From Pseudomonadota bacterium (GTDB lineage: Bacteria > Pseudomonadota > Gammaproteobacteria > Steroidobacterales > Steroidobacteraceae), in NCBI GenBank assembly GCA_021805865.1, contig JAJZDX010000004.1, positions 149,558-190,916 of the forward strand: DNA of 41,359 bases, in the 5' to 3' direction. Within the stretch, counting starts at the first letter, position 1. Every line of letters begins with the position of its first letter. Under the pieces are notes generated by a model. The model saw only the letters and a list, made by a program, of their open reading frames with translations, was not told where the DNA came from and made no database searches. Shown piece by piece: positions 1 to 7,735 of this stretch. The position numbers and the translations under genes are program-made.

Positions 1-176
1 TTGGTGGAACCAATCGGCCCCCCCCGGGCCCCCCCCCCCCCCCCGCAGCCGCTGCCCGCCGGCGGGCGGAGCCGTCACGGCACCGCACGCGGTTGCGGAC
101 TGGCGGCATTGGCTGAAGCGCAGTGACATCGCACAGGCCACATCCGCACCCGGCCGCCCCCTCCTCTCGCTGCGTC
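1..176. other. window edge, no gene; C homopolymers and a palindrome
   Basis: No coding region is supported here. The first 50 bases hold C-runs of roughly 8 and 17 bases broken by GGG, which is typical of a low-complexity contig end or a sequencing slip. A perfect 14-base palindrome, GCCCGCCGGCGGGC, lies at 54-67, about 110 bases beyond the stop of the minus-strand amidohydrolase. It could fold as a terminator hairpin for that operon, but no T-run follows on either strand. Confidence 0.5.
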
Positions 177-1364
177 CTAGCCACTCCAGATCCGCCATGG
201 GCGTTCGAGCGCGGTCAGCTCCGCGAACGGGGACTCCTCAAACAGCAGCGCTTCGAACCGATTGCCCGGTGCGATCAGGGTATCGGGCAAACCCATGTGT
301 CGGCGGTTGCTGGTAGTGGCGGCTTTCAGTGCGGCCTCGAGGGGCAGTCCGGCCTCGACGTAGCGGCGGATCTCTTGCGCGACGGCTTTGCCGTGCTCCA
401 CGCCCATGCTGCCCGCATCGGTGCCGAGCAGCAGCTCGACACCCATCTCGTGGGCGAGGCGCAGGTGCTCCCGGTGGGCATCGAGGATCCTGCGCAGGTT
501 CCCGACCACCGCTTGCGACCAGCCGCTCGCCTGCGGGAAGGTCCATTGGAAGTGAACGGGGCAGAAGGTAGGGGTCCAGGCGATGCGCCGGTCGCGCATG
601 AGAGCGAGCATTTCGCGGTTCATGAAGAACCCGTGCTCGATCGAGTCCACGCGCGCCTCGGTGGCGACCTGCAAGCCCTTCAGTCCGCTGCAGTGCGCGA
701 GCGTACGTTTGCCACATCGGCGGGCCGCATTGACGATCAGGGCTGCTTCCTCGATTGCGAACTGCGGCACGTCCGTGACCGCACCGCGCTCGAAGTCGAT
801 CAGGCCTGTCAGAACGATCTTGATCGCATCCGCCCGGACGTTGCGTTCGGTCACTGCCGCGATGATGGAGGCATGGTCGGTAACGTCCAGGCCTATGAAT
901 GCGCCATACTGTTTTGGTCGTTTGAGGCCGATGCCCGCCGAGTACACCTTCGTCATACCCATCGCACCGCCGGCCACCTCATCGCGGATCATGTCATTGA
1001 TTGCGTAACGATCACCAGCATCACGCACATGGCAGACGCCGTAACGCAAGGACTGGCGTGCGCTCTCGCGAGCGGCCTCGAGCAGCGCCGCAACTGGCTG
1101 CTTTGCATGGGCGGCCCGGCTCGGTCCCTCGATCGGCACGCCATGCAGCAGCAGGTGAACATGTGCATCCACCAGGCCGGGCATCACGAACGCACCGCGC
1201 ACGACGGAGACACCGCGGCCTTCGAACGCGCCACCGTAGTCACCGGTGGAGACTTCTCGGATGCGGCCACCGTCCACGTGCAGCGTCAGGGGGCCCGCGC
1301 AATAACGCTCCCCGTCAAAGCTGCCCTCCGTGGCCACCACCGCGAACTCGGTCGGCGCCGTCAC
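177..1364 (-). CDS. metal-dependent amidohydrolase family protein
   Basis: This 395-residue protein has the amidohydrolase-superfamily TIM-barrel signatures. A short beta-sandwich start runs into MPGLVDAHVH with the metal-binding HxH at about residues 68 and 70. Further on come a KIVLTG segment, an AHCSG His, an SIEHGF His and the catalytic Asp in GTDAGS. The family (imidazolonepropionase-like and prolidase-like enzymes) hydrolyses C-N bonds in small cytosolic molecules; the substrate cannot be read from sequence. It is the last gene of the corrinoid methyltransferase operon. The GTG at 1364 sits 19 bases beyond the previous stop with GGCGGGCAGAG upstream. An earlier GTG at 1391, overlapping the previous gene, is possible. 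Nothing in the known O-demethylase pathway requires an amidohydrolase, so its role (removing an amide or lactam group from the substrate, for example) is open. Confidence 0.8.
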   Translation of the reverse strand: MTAPTEFAVVATEGSFDGERYCAGPLTLHVDGGRIREVSTGDYGGAFEGRGVSVVRGAFVMPGLVDAHVHLLLHGVPIEGPSRAAHAKQPVAALLEAARESARQSLRYGVCHVRDAGDRYAINDMIRDEVAGGAMGMTKVYSAGIGLKRPKQYGAFIGLDVTDHASIIAAVTERNVRADAIKIVLTGLIDFERGAVTDVPQFAIEEAALIVNAARRCGKRTLAHCSGLKGLQVATEARVDSIEHGFFMNREMLALMRDRRIAWTPTFCPVHFQWTFPQASGWSQAVVGNLRRILDAHREHLRLAHEMGVELLLGTDAGSMGVEHGKAVAQEIRRYVEAGLPLEAALKAATTSNRRHMGLPDTLIAPGNRFEALLFEESPFAELTALERPWRIWSG

Positions 1365-1383
1365 CCGAGCGGCTCTGCCCGCC

Positions 1384-2265
1384 TCAGGCACGGTAGAACT
1401 TGCGCACGGCGCGCAAGGCGTTGCTGCCACGGCTGGCGAGGAAGGTGCGGTAGGCCTGCAGCACGTAATTGTCCTCGGCAAGAGGCTGGTACTGGCGCCA
1501 CGGCGTGCCAAGCACCGTATCCAGCCCGCGCGGCACTGCGATGGTGAGAAAGGCGCATTCGAGGCTGTGCTTGAGATCCGAACCGTCGACCGCCCTGGGG
1601 GGAAGCTGCTGGGCGATGTTTGACAAGCCACCCATCATATGTACGCCGCCGAGGGCCGGATCCCGGTGCACCAGCGTCATGGCCTGGAGGGTATTGTCGC
1701 TCAGACCATCCGTGTCGGCAATGATCGCCGAAACAGACATGTCGAGCAGGATGTCGTCCGCCGTGAGACTGTACTCGCTGCACAGCCGTTCCACGCCCCG
1801 ACAGCAGGTGCCGTAAATCTGCTCCGCGGTCTTGTTGCCTTTGGCGACACCCTCCTCGACACGCTCCGAGCTCATGAGGATGACGCGCAGCGGGAACTCG
1901 CGAGCGAGATCGGCGAGCCCCCAGCGGTGCTCGGTGATCGAATTGAGGATGGCTTTGCGGCCGCGCGCCTTCGCCGGATCATACGCCCGGAAGCACAGAC
2001 GCTGAACCTCGGTGCTGGGGAAATCGAACGACAGCGGCACGTGCACCACATCCTGAATGGCGCGAATCACCTCGACCATGAACCCGGGATCGGTGAGCGC
2101 CCGGGACCCGGTGTTGACGTTTAGGTACGCAGCGCCCGTTTCGGCCTGCTTGACCGCCAAGGCCTGGATTCCCCGGATGTCCGAGTTGTCGAAGAGGGCT
2201 TTGGTGCTCTTGAAGCCCGGATTGATCCGCTCGCCGATGAACTGGATGGGAAACGATTGGGTCAT
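1384..2265 (-). CDS. methyltetrahydrofolate:corrinoid methyltransferase (MTII, pterin-binding family)
   Basis: This 293-residue TIM-barrel protein of the pterin-binding (DHPS-like) family moves a methyl group between the corrinoid protein and tetrahydrofolate. The N-terminal GERINPG at residues 11-17 is the family signature shared with AcsE, MetH and MtrH-type enzymes. It is followed by a YLNVNTG strand, where Asn residues contact the pterin, and by a GGLSNI loop near the C-terminus. In O-demethylase systems this protein is methyltransferase II, taking the methyl from Co(III)-methyl corrinoid to H4folate. The ATG at 2265 overlaps the stop of the RACo gene as ATGA and has GAGGAG eight bases upstream, so the start is well supported. 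The longer reading that begins at 2337 lies inside the RACo gene and is rejected. The next gene, the amidohydrolase, follows at once. Confidence 0.88.
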   Translation of the reverse strand: MTQSFPIQFIGERINPGFKSTKALFDNSDIRGIQALAVKQAETGAAYLNVNTGSRALTDPGFMVEVIRAIQDVVHVPLSFDFPSTEVQRLCFRAYDPAKARGRKAILNSITEHRWGLADLAREFPLRVILMSSERVEEGVAKGNKTAEQIYGTCCRGVERLCSEYSLTADDILLDMSVSAIIADTDGLSDNTLQAMTLVHRDPALGGVHMMGGLSNIAQQLPPRAVDGSDLKHSLECAFLTIAVPRGLDTVLGTPWRQYQPLAEDNYVLQAYRTFLASRGSNALRAVRKFYRA

Positions 2266-4133
2266 TGAGCACTCCTCGGCGTCGGCGGTTCGGGAAATCC
2301 GATGTGATGCAAAAAACACTTCTGAAAGCTGGCGCACGTGCCGAGCTCCACATAGCGGGAGGCAGCGGCGAGCTGCGCCGCGCGGGCCCGCGCCGCGATC
2401 GACACGGCCGTCAGACGCACCCCGGCGCCGGCGGCATTGCCGACCTGCACGTAACGCTCGATGGGTAGCGATGGAAACAGTCCGATGGCAATTCCGCTGC
2501 GCACGCTGATATAGGCACCGAAGGAGCCGGCGATCACGAACCGCTCCACTTGGTCGGGCGCGATACCGGCTTCCCCGAGCAGCAGGTCCGTGGCGGTGCG
2601 GATCGCGGCCTTGGCAAGCTGCACGGCGCGCAGGTCGCTCTGCGAAAACAGCACCGAGCGTACCAGGCGCACGGCGCGCATGCCGTGCGCATCGGTGACG
2701 ACACGGGCGTGCTCGGGGAGGATCCGTCCCGCGACGTTGGCGAGACCGGCTTCAAGCAGTGCCGCCACCGTATCGATGACACCCGAGCCACATAGGCCGA
2801 TGGCGGACTTTCCTCCGACGGTCTGCACATGCAACCGGCCGTGCACGACACCCACGCGCTCGATGGCGCCGGCGGCGGCGCGCATGCCGCATGAGATATG
2901 TCCGCCCTCCAGTGCAGGGCCCGACGGTGCCGAGGCGCAGATGATCCTGCCGTCATGGATCACGGAAATCTCGGTGTTGGTGCCGATGTCCATGACCACG
3001 CTGGTGCTTGCGCCCGACCAATGGGACTCTGTCGCGAGCAAGGCGCTGACATGATCTCCGCCCACGAATCCTCCCACCCCCCCCACTACGTGCACCCAAG
3101 CGCCCGCGGCAACCTTAAGGCCGAGGTCGCGCGCGCGCACGTCCAGGGGTGCGCGGCTCGCGCCCACGAATGGCGCGCGTCCCAGCTGCCGGACCGGAAA
3201 CCCCAACAGCAGATGATGCATGGCCGTGTTACCGCAGATGGCCACGTCCACGATGACCTCGGGCGACACGCCAGCAGCCGCGCACAGATCATGGGCCATG
3301 GCGTTGATCGCTTCGACGACAGCTGTCTTGAGCTCGCAGGCCACTTCCGCATCCTTGATCGCTGCGTTGATGCGGCTGATGACGTCACCGCCCCACGCCA
3401 CCTGGGGATTTTCCACGGCAAGGGTGGCAAGCCTCGCACCGTTATCCACCTCGAGCAGAAACGCTGCGATATTGGTGGTCCCCAAGTCAACGGCAAGCGC
3501 CAGACCACGCCCGCCCGCGCTCATCACCGAGATTACCTCGCCATTGCGCATCCAGGCGCGCAGCGTCGAGCTGCCCTCGCGTAGCTGGGTGCGAAACACC
3601 GTAGGCAAAGACCGCGTGACGGCCAGATCGAGGACCAGGCGCCCTTGCCCCGCATCTGCCAGCGCATGCGTCAGCCGTTCGGCATCCGCCTGGCAGTCCT
3701 GCAGCGTGGGCACCGCCAGGGTCACGTCGCAGGCCAGCACCGCTGGCAAGGCAGCCATGCGCTCGGTCGCTGCGGACTCAACTTCGGCGCGCATGACCGG
3801 AGCGAGCGATCGCGGCGAGACCTCGATGGTGCAGTCGCACGTCGCAACGCACTGGCAGGCGCGTACCCACTTCCTACCAGGGGAGACATGATCTCGCCGC
3901 AGTACTGGCTCACGCCCCTGCGGCATTTCCGGCCCACGCACCGTCACACTACCCTCGGTAACCCGGACGAGACAGCTCCCACACACGCCCCGGCCGCCGC
4001 AAGCCGCAATGATGCGCACCCCCTGGCGCCGGGCGCACTCCTGGATCGTCTCGTCAGCGCGTGCCTGGATCTCGCGCTGCAACTGCGGAAAACGCAGGCG
4101 GTACACTGCCACCGTCTGCGATCCGCGTTTCAC
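2262..4133 (-). CDS. RACo-type corrinoid activation protein (2Fe-2S ferredoxin + ASKHA ATPase)
   Basis: This protein of about 623 residues reduces the inactive Co(II) corrinoid back to Co(I), using an electron donor and ATP. Its N-terminal ferredoxin domain binds a 2Fe-2S cluster through Cys45, Cys51, Cys54 and Cys93 (CGGRGVCGSC plus a later Cys). A linker leads into an actin-like ASKHA fold with the phosphate-1 motif AVDLGTTNIA, the phosphate-2 motif VVMDIGTNTE and a GLCGSGVID adenosine-type loop. Length and domain order match the activators of acetogen O-demethylases (DUF4445 family). GTG at 4133 overlaps the upstream stop as GTGA and is preferred. An upstream in-frame GTG at 4202 would add 23 residues lying inside the previous gene. 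It ends as ATGA with the MTII gene. The electron donor is not encoded in the window. Confidence 0.9.
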   Translation of the reverse strand: MKRGSQTVAVYRLRFPQLQREIQARADETIQECARRQGVRIIAACGGRGVCGSCLVRVTEGSVTVRGPEMPQGREPVLRRDHVSPGRKWVRACQCVATCDCTIEVSPRSLAPVMRAEVESAATERMAALPAVLACDVTLAVPTLQDCQADAERLTHALADAGQGRLVLDLAVTRSLPTVFRTQLREGSSTLRAWMRNGEVISVMSAGGRGLALAVDLGTTNIAAFLLEVDNGARLATLAVENPQVAWGGDVISRINAAIKDAEVACELKTAVVEAINAMAHDLCAAAGVSPEVIVDVAICGNTAMHHLLLGFPVRQLGRAPFVGASRAPLDVRARDLGLKVAAGAWVHVVGGVGGFVGGDHVSALLATESHWSGASTSVVMDIGTNTEISVIHDGRIICASAPSGPALEGGHISCGMRAAAGAIERVGVVHGRLHVQTVGGKSAIGLCGSGVIDTVAALLEAGLANVAGRILPEHARVVTDAHGMRAVRLVRSVLFSQSDLRAVQLAKAAIRTATDLLLGEAGIAPDQVERFVIAGSFGAYISVRSGIAIGLFPSLPIERYVQVGNAAGAGVRLTAVSIAARARAAQLAAASRYVELGTCASFQKCFLHHIGFPEPPTPRSAQ

Positions 4134-4828
4134 GGTTGTGCCGGGATACCGGCGCGAGCGGATCCGGGGCGGGCCCAGTTGCAGCGCTCCCGTGAGCGAC
4201 ACTCAACGCAGCGTGACCAGCTCGCCGCGGGCAAATCGCGGCCGATGCCTAGAACTGTCGTCGTCGACTTGACCGGCTCAAGCAGACAGTGCCTGCATAG
4301 CCTAATGCCGATTTGCGCACCGCCCGAAAGCGCCAGTACGGCGGCCTGAGCCTCGAGCCCGAGGCCTGGGTCACCCGGGCGCAACTCCCCGGCCATCTCA
4401 AGTCCAAGACGTGAGGCGCGCGCCTGCAGCCGCTCCTCGGCCCTCCGGTTTACCACGCTCAACATCTCGTTTCCCACTGCATCGAGAGCCATCGCAAGAG
4501 ACGGCCGCCGCTCAGCAAACAGCGATCTGACACACGCCTCAAGGGTCCCGCCCAGCGTACAGGCCGCAAAGCCCAGCGCGGTCAGCTCGCCGCTTGCGGG
4601 CACCAGCCGCGGCGCAAACAGCGTCTCGCCCTCCAGAGTGAGCTTGCCCTCCAGTTGCCTCTGCAGCGGCACGATGCGCAGCGCATAGCGGCATTCGCCC
4701 AACCCTTCCTCTGCCGCGAGGGCCAGCGCGCGCTCGCGCAGGATCACAGCCGCGGGCGAACGCAACCTCGGACCGGATGCGCGGGACAGCGCCTTCAGGG
4801 AATCGATGCGGCCGAGTTCAGCCTGCAT
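4130..4828 (-). CDS. MetH-activation-domain-like corrinoid-associated protein with Cys-rich tail
   Basis: This 232-residue protein resembles the vitamin B12-dependent methionine synthase activation-domain family that often accompanies corrinoid methyltransferases. The middle carries a Gly/Ala-rich core (FAACTLGGTLEACV), a helical DAVGNEMLSVVNRRAEERLQ segment, and a GLEMAGELRPGDPGLGLEAQ stretch comparable to the RxSPGY region of MetH. The C-terminus adds CxxC at 178-181 and CxxC-x5-C at 207-216, which could bind a metal or an Fe-S cluster. In MetH this domain brings the electron donor and S-adenosylmethionine to the cobalt; here it may help reactivation alongside RACo. ATG at 4828 overlaps the MTI stop by 11 bases. 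The longer ORF reaching 4969 is a shadow of the MTI gene. Family membership is recognised by resemblance only, and the exact role is inferred. Confidence 0.65.
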   Translation of the reverse strand: MQAELGRIDSLKALSRASGPRLRSPAAVILRERALALAAEEGLGECRYALRIVPLQRQLEGKLTLEGETLFAPRLVPASGELTALGFAACTLGGTLEACVRSLFAERRPSLAMALDAVGNEMLSVVNRRAEERLQARASRLGLEMAGELRPGDPGLGLEAQAAVLALSGGAQIGIRLCRHCLLEPVKSTTTVLGIGRDLPAASWSRCVECRSRERCNWARPGSARAGIPAQP

Positions 4829-6119
4829 ATTTTCTGGCCGCCGCGAACATTGCGCGCGCATTCTCGACCGGCGTCTCGTCCGGCAAGCCGAATGCAGCAT
4901 CCAGCAGCAGGCGCCCACCGCGGTTGAACACTTTCTCCACCAGATGGCGCACCGCCGCATCCACATCATTCGGCGTACCGGTGGTCAGCAGCGAGGGAGA
5001 AAGGTTGCCGCGCAGACAAACCGTATTGCCCAGCACCTCGTGCGCCTTCACCAGATCGGTGCGCTCGAACCAGTAAATGGCCTTATTAGACGGAATATCC
5101 GCGATGATCTCCAGCCGCTTGGTGCAATCGGCCTCCCACAGCGGCATGGGAATGAGCCCGGCGTCGATCATCTCGAGCATCATCTGGCGGAACGTCGGCC
5201 AGTAGAACTCCTTGAACTGCTTCTCGGACATGAACGCATCCGGCGCCCAGTGGATCGGAATCATGACAACCGGATGGCCCACGGCCCTCGCATTGTCGAT
5301 GGTCAGCCTGGTGAGGACGATGCGCATCTTGTCCAGCAGCGCCAGGAGCTTGTCCTTCCTGCGGAACAGATCCGTCATCATGCCGCGCGCACCGCGGAAA
5401 TAATCGGCAAGAACATCATACGGCGCACCGGTGCTGCTGCCTGCGTCGCGTGGATAGCCCTTCGCCGTGATGCGACCGGCGAAATCGGCATTATGAGCGG
5501 CCATGCGTTCGGCTTCCTCGGCGGCCTTGAACAGCTTCTCGAATGCTTCGCGCACCTGCGGACGCGCGAAGCCGCGCAAGCCGCTGATGAGGCGGAAATA
5601 GTGCATGCCCGGCAGATAGGGCATGTCCGCGAAGCCTTCGAGCGCGCCGCCGATTCGCGGCAGGTATTTGCGCAGATAGAACGCAGTGGGGTCGAATAGA
5701 AACTCCTCGTACTCCTCGCCCATCATGTACTCGCGATCGAGATACTGGTAGGGCTGCCGGTCTCCGACACCATGTCCCGGCCATTGCAGCTGCTTGAAGT
5801 CGAGGGCCTCCAGGGACGGTCCCCAGACCGACCCGGCGGTCAGATTCGGCGCCACCACGTCCGGGTCCAGCTCCAGCGTGGCACGCTCGGCGAGCTCCTT
5901 GGTCTTCTCGTAGTCGTACATCAGCTCCTTGAGGCTGATGCCGCCGTACTTTGCCAGCCAGAACGTCGCATACAGCGCCACCGGCAGACGGTCGGGCATG
6001 CGGCCCTCGACACAGTCCATCAGCCGCTTCCAACGCGCCTCAAAAACGCCCTTGACGGGCGAACCTTCCGGCGGTTGCAGCGCGAGCTGAAGAAACGGCT
6101 TATCTTGCGTCTCGGCCAT
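4818..6119 (-). CDS. uroporphyrinogen-decarboxylase-family methyltransferase I (O-demethylase substrate component)
   Basis: This 433-residue protein belongs to the URO-D/MtaA-CmuA superfamily, whose TIM-barrel members pass methyl groups to or from corrinoid proteins. In O-demethylase operons it takes the methyl from the methoxylated substrate and puts it on the Co(I) corrinoid. True HemE enzymes are near 350 residues and lack Zn-thiolate ligands. Here WEADCTKRLE supplies Glu329 and Cys332, NTVCLRGNL supplies Cys368, and IPIHWAP supplies His290, which together could form the metal site that activates the leaving group. ATG at 6119 overlaps the corrinoid-protein stop as TGATG, with GGGAG upstream; an upstream in-frame start at 6140 is less likely. 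The substrate is unknown. An aryl methyl ether is the best guess, given the phenol-sensor-type regulator next door. Confidence 0.83.
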   Translation of the reverse strand: MAETQDKPFLQLALQPPEGSPVKGVFEARWKRLMDCVEGRMPDRLPVALYATFWLAKYGGISLKELMYDYEKTKELAERATLELDPDVVAPNLTAGSVWGPSLEALDFKQLQWPGHGVGDRQPYQYLDREYMMGEEYEEFLFDPTAFYLRKYLPRIGGALEGFADMPYLPGMHYFRLISGLRGFARPQVREAFEKLFKAAEEAERMAAHNADFAGRITAKGYPRDAGSSTGAPYDVLADYFRGARGMMTDLFRRKDKLLALLDKMRIVLTRLTIDNARAVGHPVVMIPIHWAPDAFMSEKQFKEFYWPTFRQMMLEMIDAGLIPMPLWEADCTKRLEIIADIPSNKAIYWFERTDLVKAHEVLGNTVCLRGNLSPSLLTTGTPNDVDAAVRHLVEKVFNRGGRLLLDAAFGLPDETPVENARAMFAAARKYAG

Positions 6120-6781
6120 CACACTGTCGCTCCCATCCACTTCTTGCCGAGCGCGACGGCTTCCACTGCGTTGACACCGAAGGCGTCGGCACCGGTATAG
6201 GCACGCACCGTCTCATCGACCTGCCCGCCGCCGATCATGATCTTGATCCGGCTGCGTACACCTGCCTGATCGATGGCTTCAATGGTTTCCTTCATGGAAT
6301 CGAACGCCAGAGTCAGGAACCCTGACAACCCGACGACATCCGGCTTGAAGGCGCGTATCTCGTCGACGAATGTCTGGACTGGAACGTCGACACCGATGTC
6401 CTTCACCTCGAAACCGTTGATATCGAGCATAAACGTGACGATGTTCTTGCCGATGTCGTGCAGATCGCCGTGCACCGTGCCGATCAGCACGCGCCCGAGC
6501 TTGTTCGTATCGCCACCCAGGCCGCCGGTGATCAGCGGTTTGGCGATCTTGCCGATGTTGTCGAGCATCTCGCCGGCCAGCACCAGTTCGGGCAGAAAGT
6601 ACTCCTGTGCCTCGAAGCGCTTGCCGACAATCTCCATCGCGGCGCGGCAGAGCTCGAGCACGCGCAACGGCGCCACCTTGTCCTCGAGCAGCATCTTCTT
6701 CGCGAGGGCCGCGCCCTCGTCCTCATTCATGTCGGCAAGCAACTGCACTAGCCGGCGTTCGTCATCATCATTCATGTTCAT
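6119..6781 (-). CDS. corrinoid (cobalamin-binding) methyl-carrier protein
   Basis: This 220-residue carrier has the two standard parts of methyltransferase corrinoid proteins. An N-terminal helical cap (about 1-90) contains the FLPELVLAGEML segment. A Rossmann-like B12-binding domain (about 95-215) contains Asp106-x-His108-x-x-Gly111 in GDLHDIG, where His108 is the lower cobalt ligand, plus SGFLTLAF and MIGGGQV for the nucleotide tail. Length and motifs match MtaC/MtbC/odmA-type proteins. It shuttles the methyl between MTI and MTII and is the first gene of the six-gene operon. Start codons at 6781 and 6775 are both possible, and neither has a strong ribosome site (a GAGA lies upstream). No B12 riboswitch box was seen in the long leader region. 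Confidence 0.92.
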   Translation of the reverse strand: MNMNDDDERRLVQLLADMNEDEGAALAKKMLLEDKVAPLRVLELCRAAMEIVGKRFEAQEYFLPELVLAGEMLDNIGKIAKPLITGGLGGDTNKLGRVLIGTVHGDLHDIGKNIVTFMLDINGFEVKDIGVDVPVQTFVDEIRAFKPDVVGLSGFLTLAFDSMKETIEAIDQAGVRSRIKIMIGGGQVDETVRAYTGADAFGVNAVEAVALGKKWMGATV

Positions 6782-7735
6782 TGTGGCGTCTCGGCAATTG
6801 GACTCAAGGCGAATGGCACTTAGCCGGGATGAAGCGGTCGTCTGTTTGAGATTTCATAATTCGTTGACGGGTCTTGCGCTGCCTGTTACCCAGGCCGCAA
6901 CGGTGCTCACGTGCAGGATTGTGGGAAGCGGCAAACGCAGTCGCTCAGGCGTCTGCGGACGCGTGTTGTATGACGCTGCGCCAGAGTGGCCGGTGCGCCG
7001 AAGGCGCCCGGCAGCGGGGCTCCGGTGTGACGCGCGGCGCGGTGGTGCGCTTGGAGCGAGCGCTGCAAAGAGCCGGGTGCGAGAAGCCCGCAAACCTCGG
7101 GGCACGCGGTCGTCCTCGTCGGCTTACGCATACCGAACTCGAGCACCTGACGGTGTGCTGAAGGGAAGGATCGATCGCCGCCTGATACTCCCGCGCGATG
7201 TGGAGGTTGGCACGCGGTGAGGGAGTGATCCACGAGAGCTTCGGCGTGCAGCCGGTGCCGAGCGCGTCGCGGAGGCCTGCCAGCCAATGCGCCCGACCAT
7301 CCGACGTCCCGCCGCCAAGGTCAACCGGCAGGACAAACGGGCGAGCGGCTTTTGGAAGCGCAAAAGCAACGTCTAGCGAGGGTCCTGCGATTGGATCTTG
7401 CCGTGACAATGATGCGATTTCCGGTTCGTCCGTAGCGAACGCCGCCCCATTCGTATTCCTCAACTCTAAGTATCGATGATTTTCGAGTAAAGCCGATAAT
7501 AATGCCATTATTCATCGGAATTTCCATGATTGTCGGGATGCGCTTCGCGGCTCACGCGATACGGGCAAAGCGTTATCGCGTTCCGCACCGGGATGTATGG
7601 CGTGTCGGATCAGGTTTTCAGGTCATGTCCCGGGTTCCTTTACCGGTGCAGAGCAGCGTACGCCTCTGCGCCGATACGATCCGCGATCGTCGCTGTGCCG
7701 CTCGACCTCCGAGAGCAGGCAGCCGCCGGCAAGCC
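6782..7735. other. 954-base gap between corrinoid operon and regulator; no confident gene
   Basis: This stretch must contain the promoter for the corrinoid operon, but I found no convincing -24/-12 or -35/-10 pair. The best minus-strand match to the sigma-54 GG-N10-GC rule (7434-7449) departs from consensus at three positions and lies more than 600 bases away. Open frames on the minus strand (for example 6945-7508, whose middle reads LPVDLGGGTSDGR) shift between frames and have no recognisable family, so they may be a decayed gene. An AT-rich island at about 7465-7515 contrasts with the GC-rich surroundings and holds a palindrome listed separately. Confidence 0.5.
7498..7512. repeat. perfect 7-1-7 palindrome in an AT-rich island
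   Basis: AATAATG-C-CATTATT is a perfect inverted repeat with one central base, set in an AT-rich patch about 225 bases beyond the stop of the sigma-54 regulator gene and some 700 bases upstream of the corrinoid operon. Size and symmetry suit a dimeric repressor or activator site. No bound protein can be named. Confidence 0.35.

Noticed and set aside
123..1547. 474-codon plus-strand frame opposite the amidohydrolase
   Set aside because: It is the complement of the amidohydrolase and MTII genes, which have catalytic motifs and coupled starts; this frame has no family signature.
6782..6960. Search for a cobalamin riboswitch before the corrinoid operon
   Set aside because: No B12-box sequence of the GCCACTG type was seen on the minus strand.
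7434..7449. Possible sigma-54 promoter (minus strand) for the corrinoid operon
   Set aside because: It keeps GG-N10-GC but departs from TGGCAC and TTGC at three positions and lies more than 600 bases from the first gene.
6945..7508. 187-codon minus-strand frame between regulator and corrinoid operon
   Set aside because: No recognised motif, no ribosome site, and the C-terminal half is Arg/Ser/Pro-rich like random high-GC sequence; noted only as possible decay.
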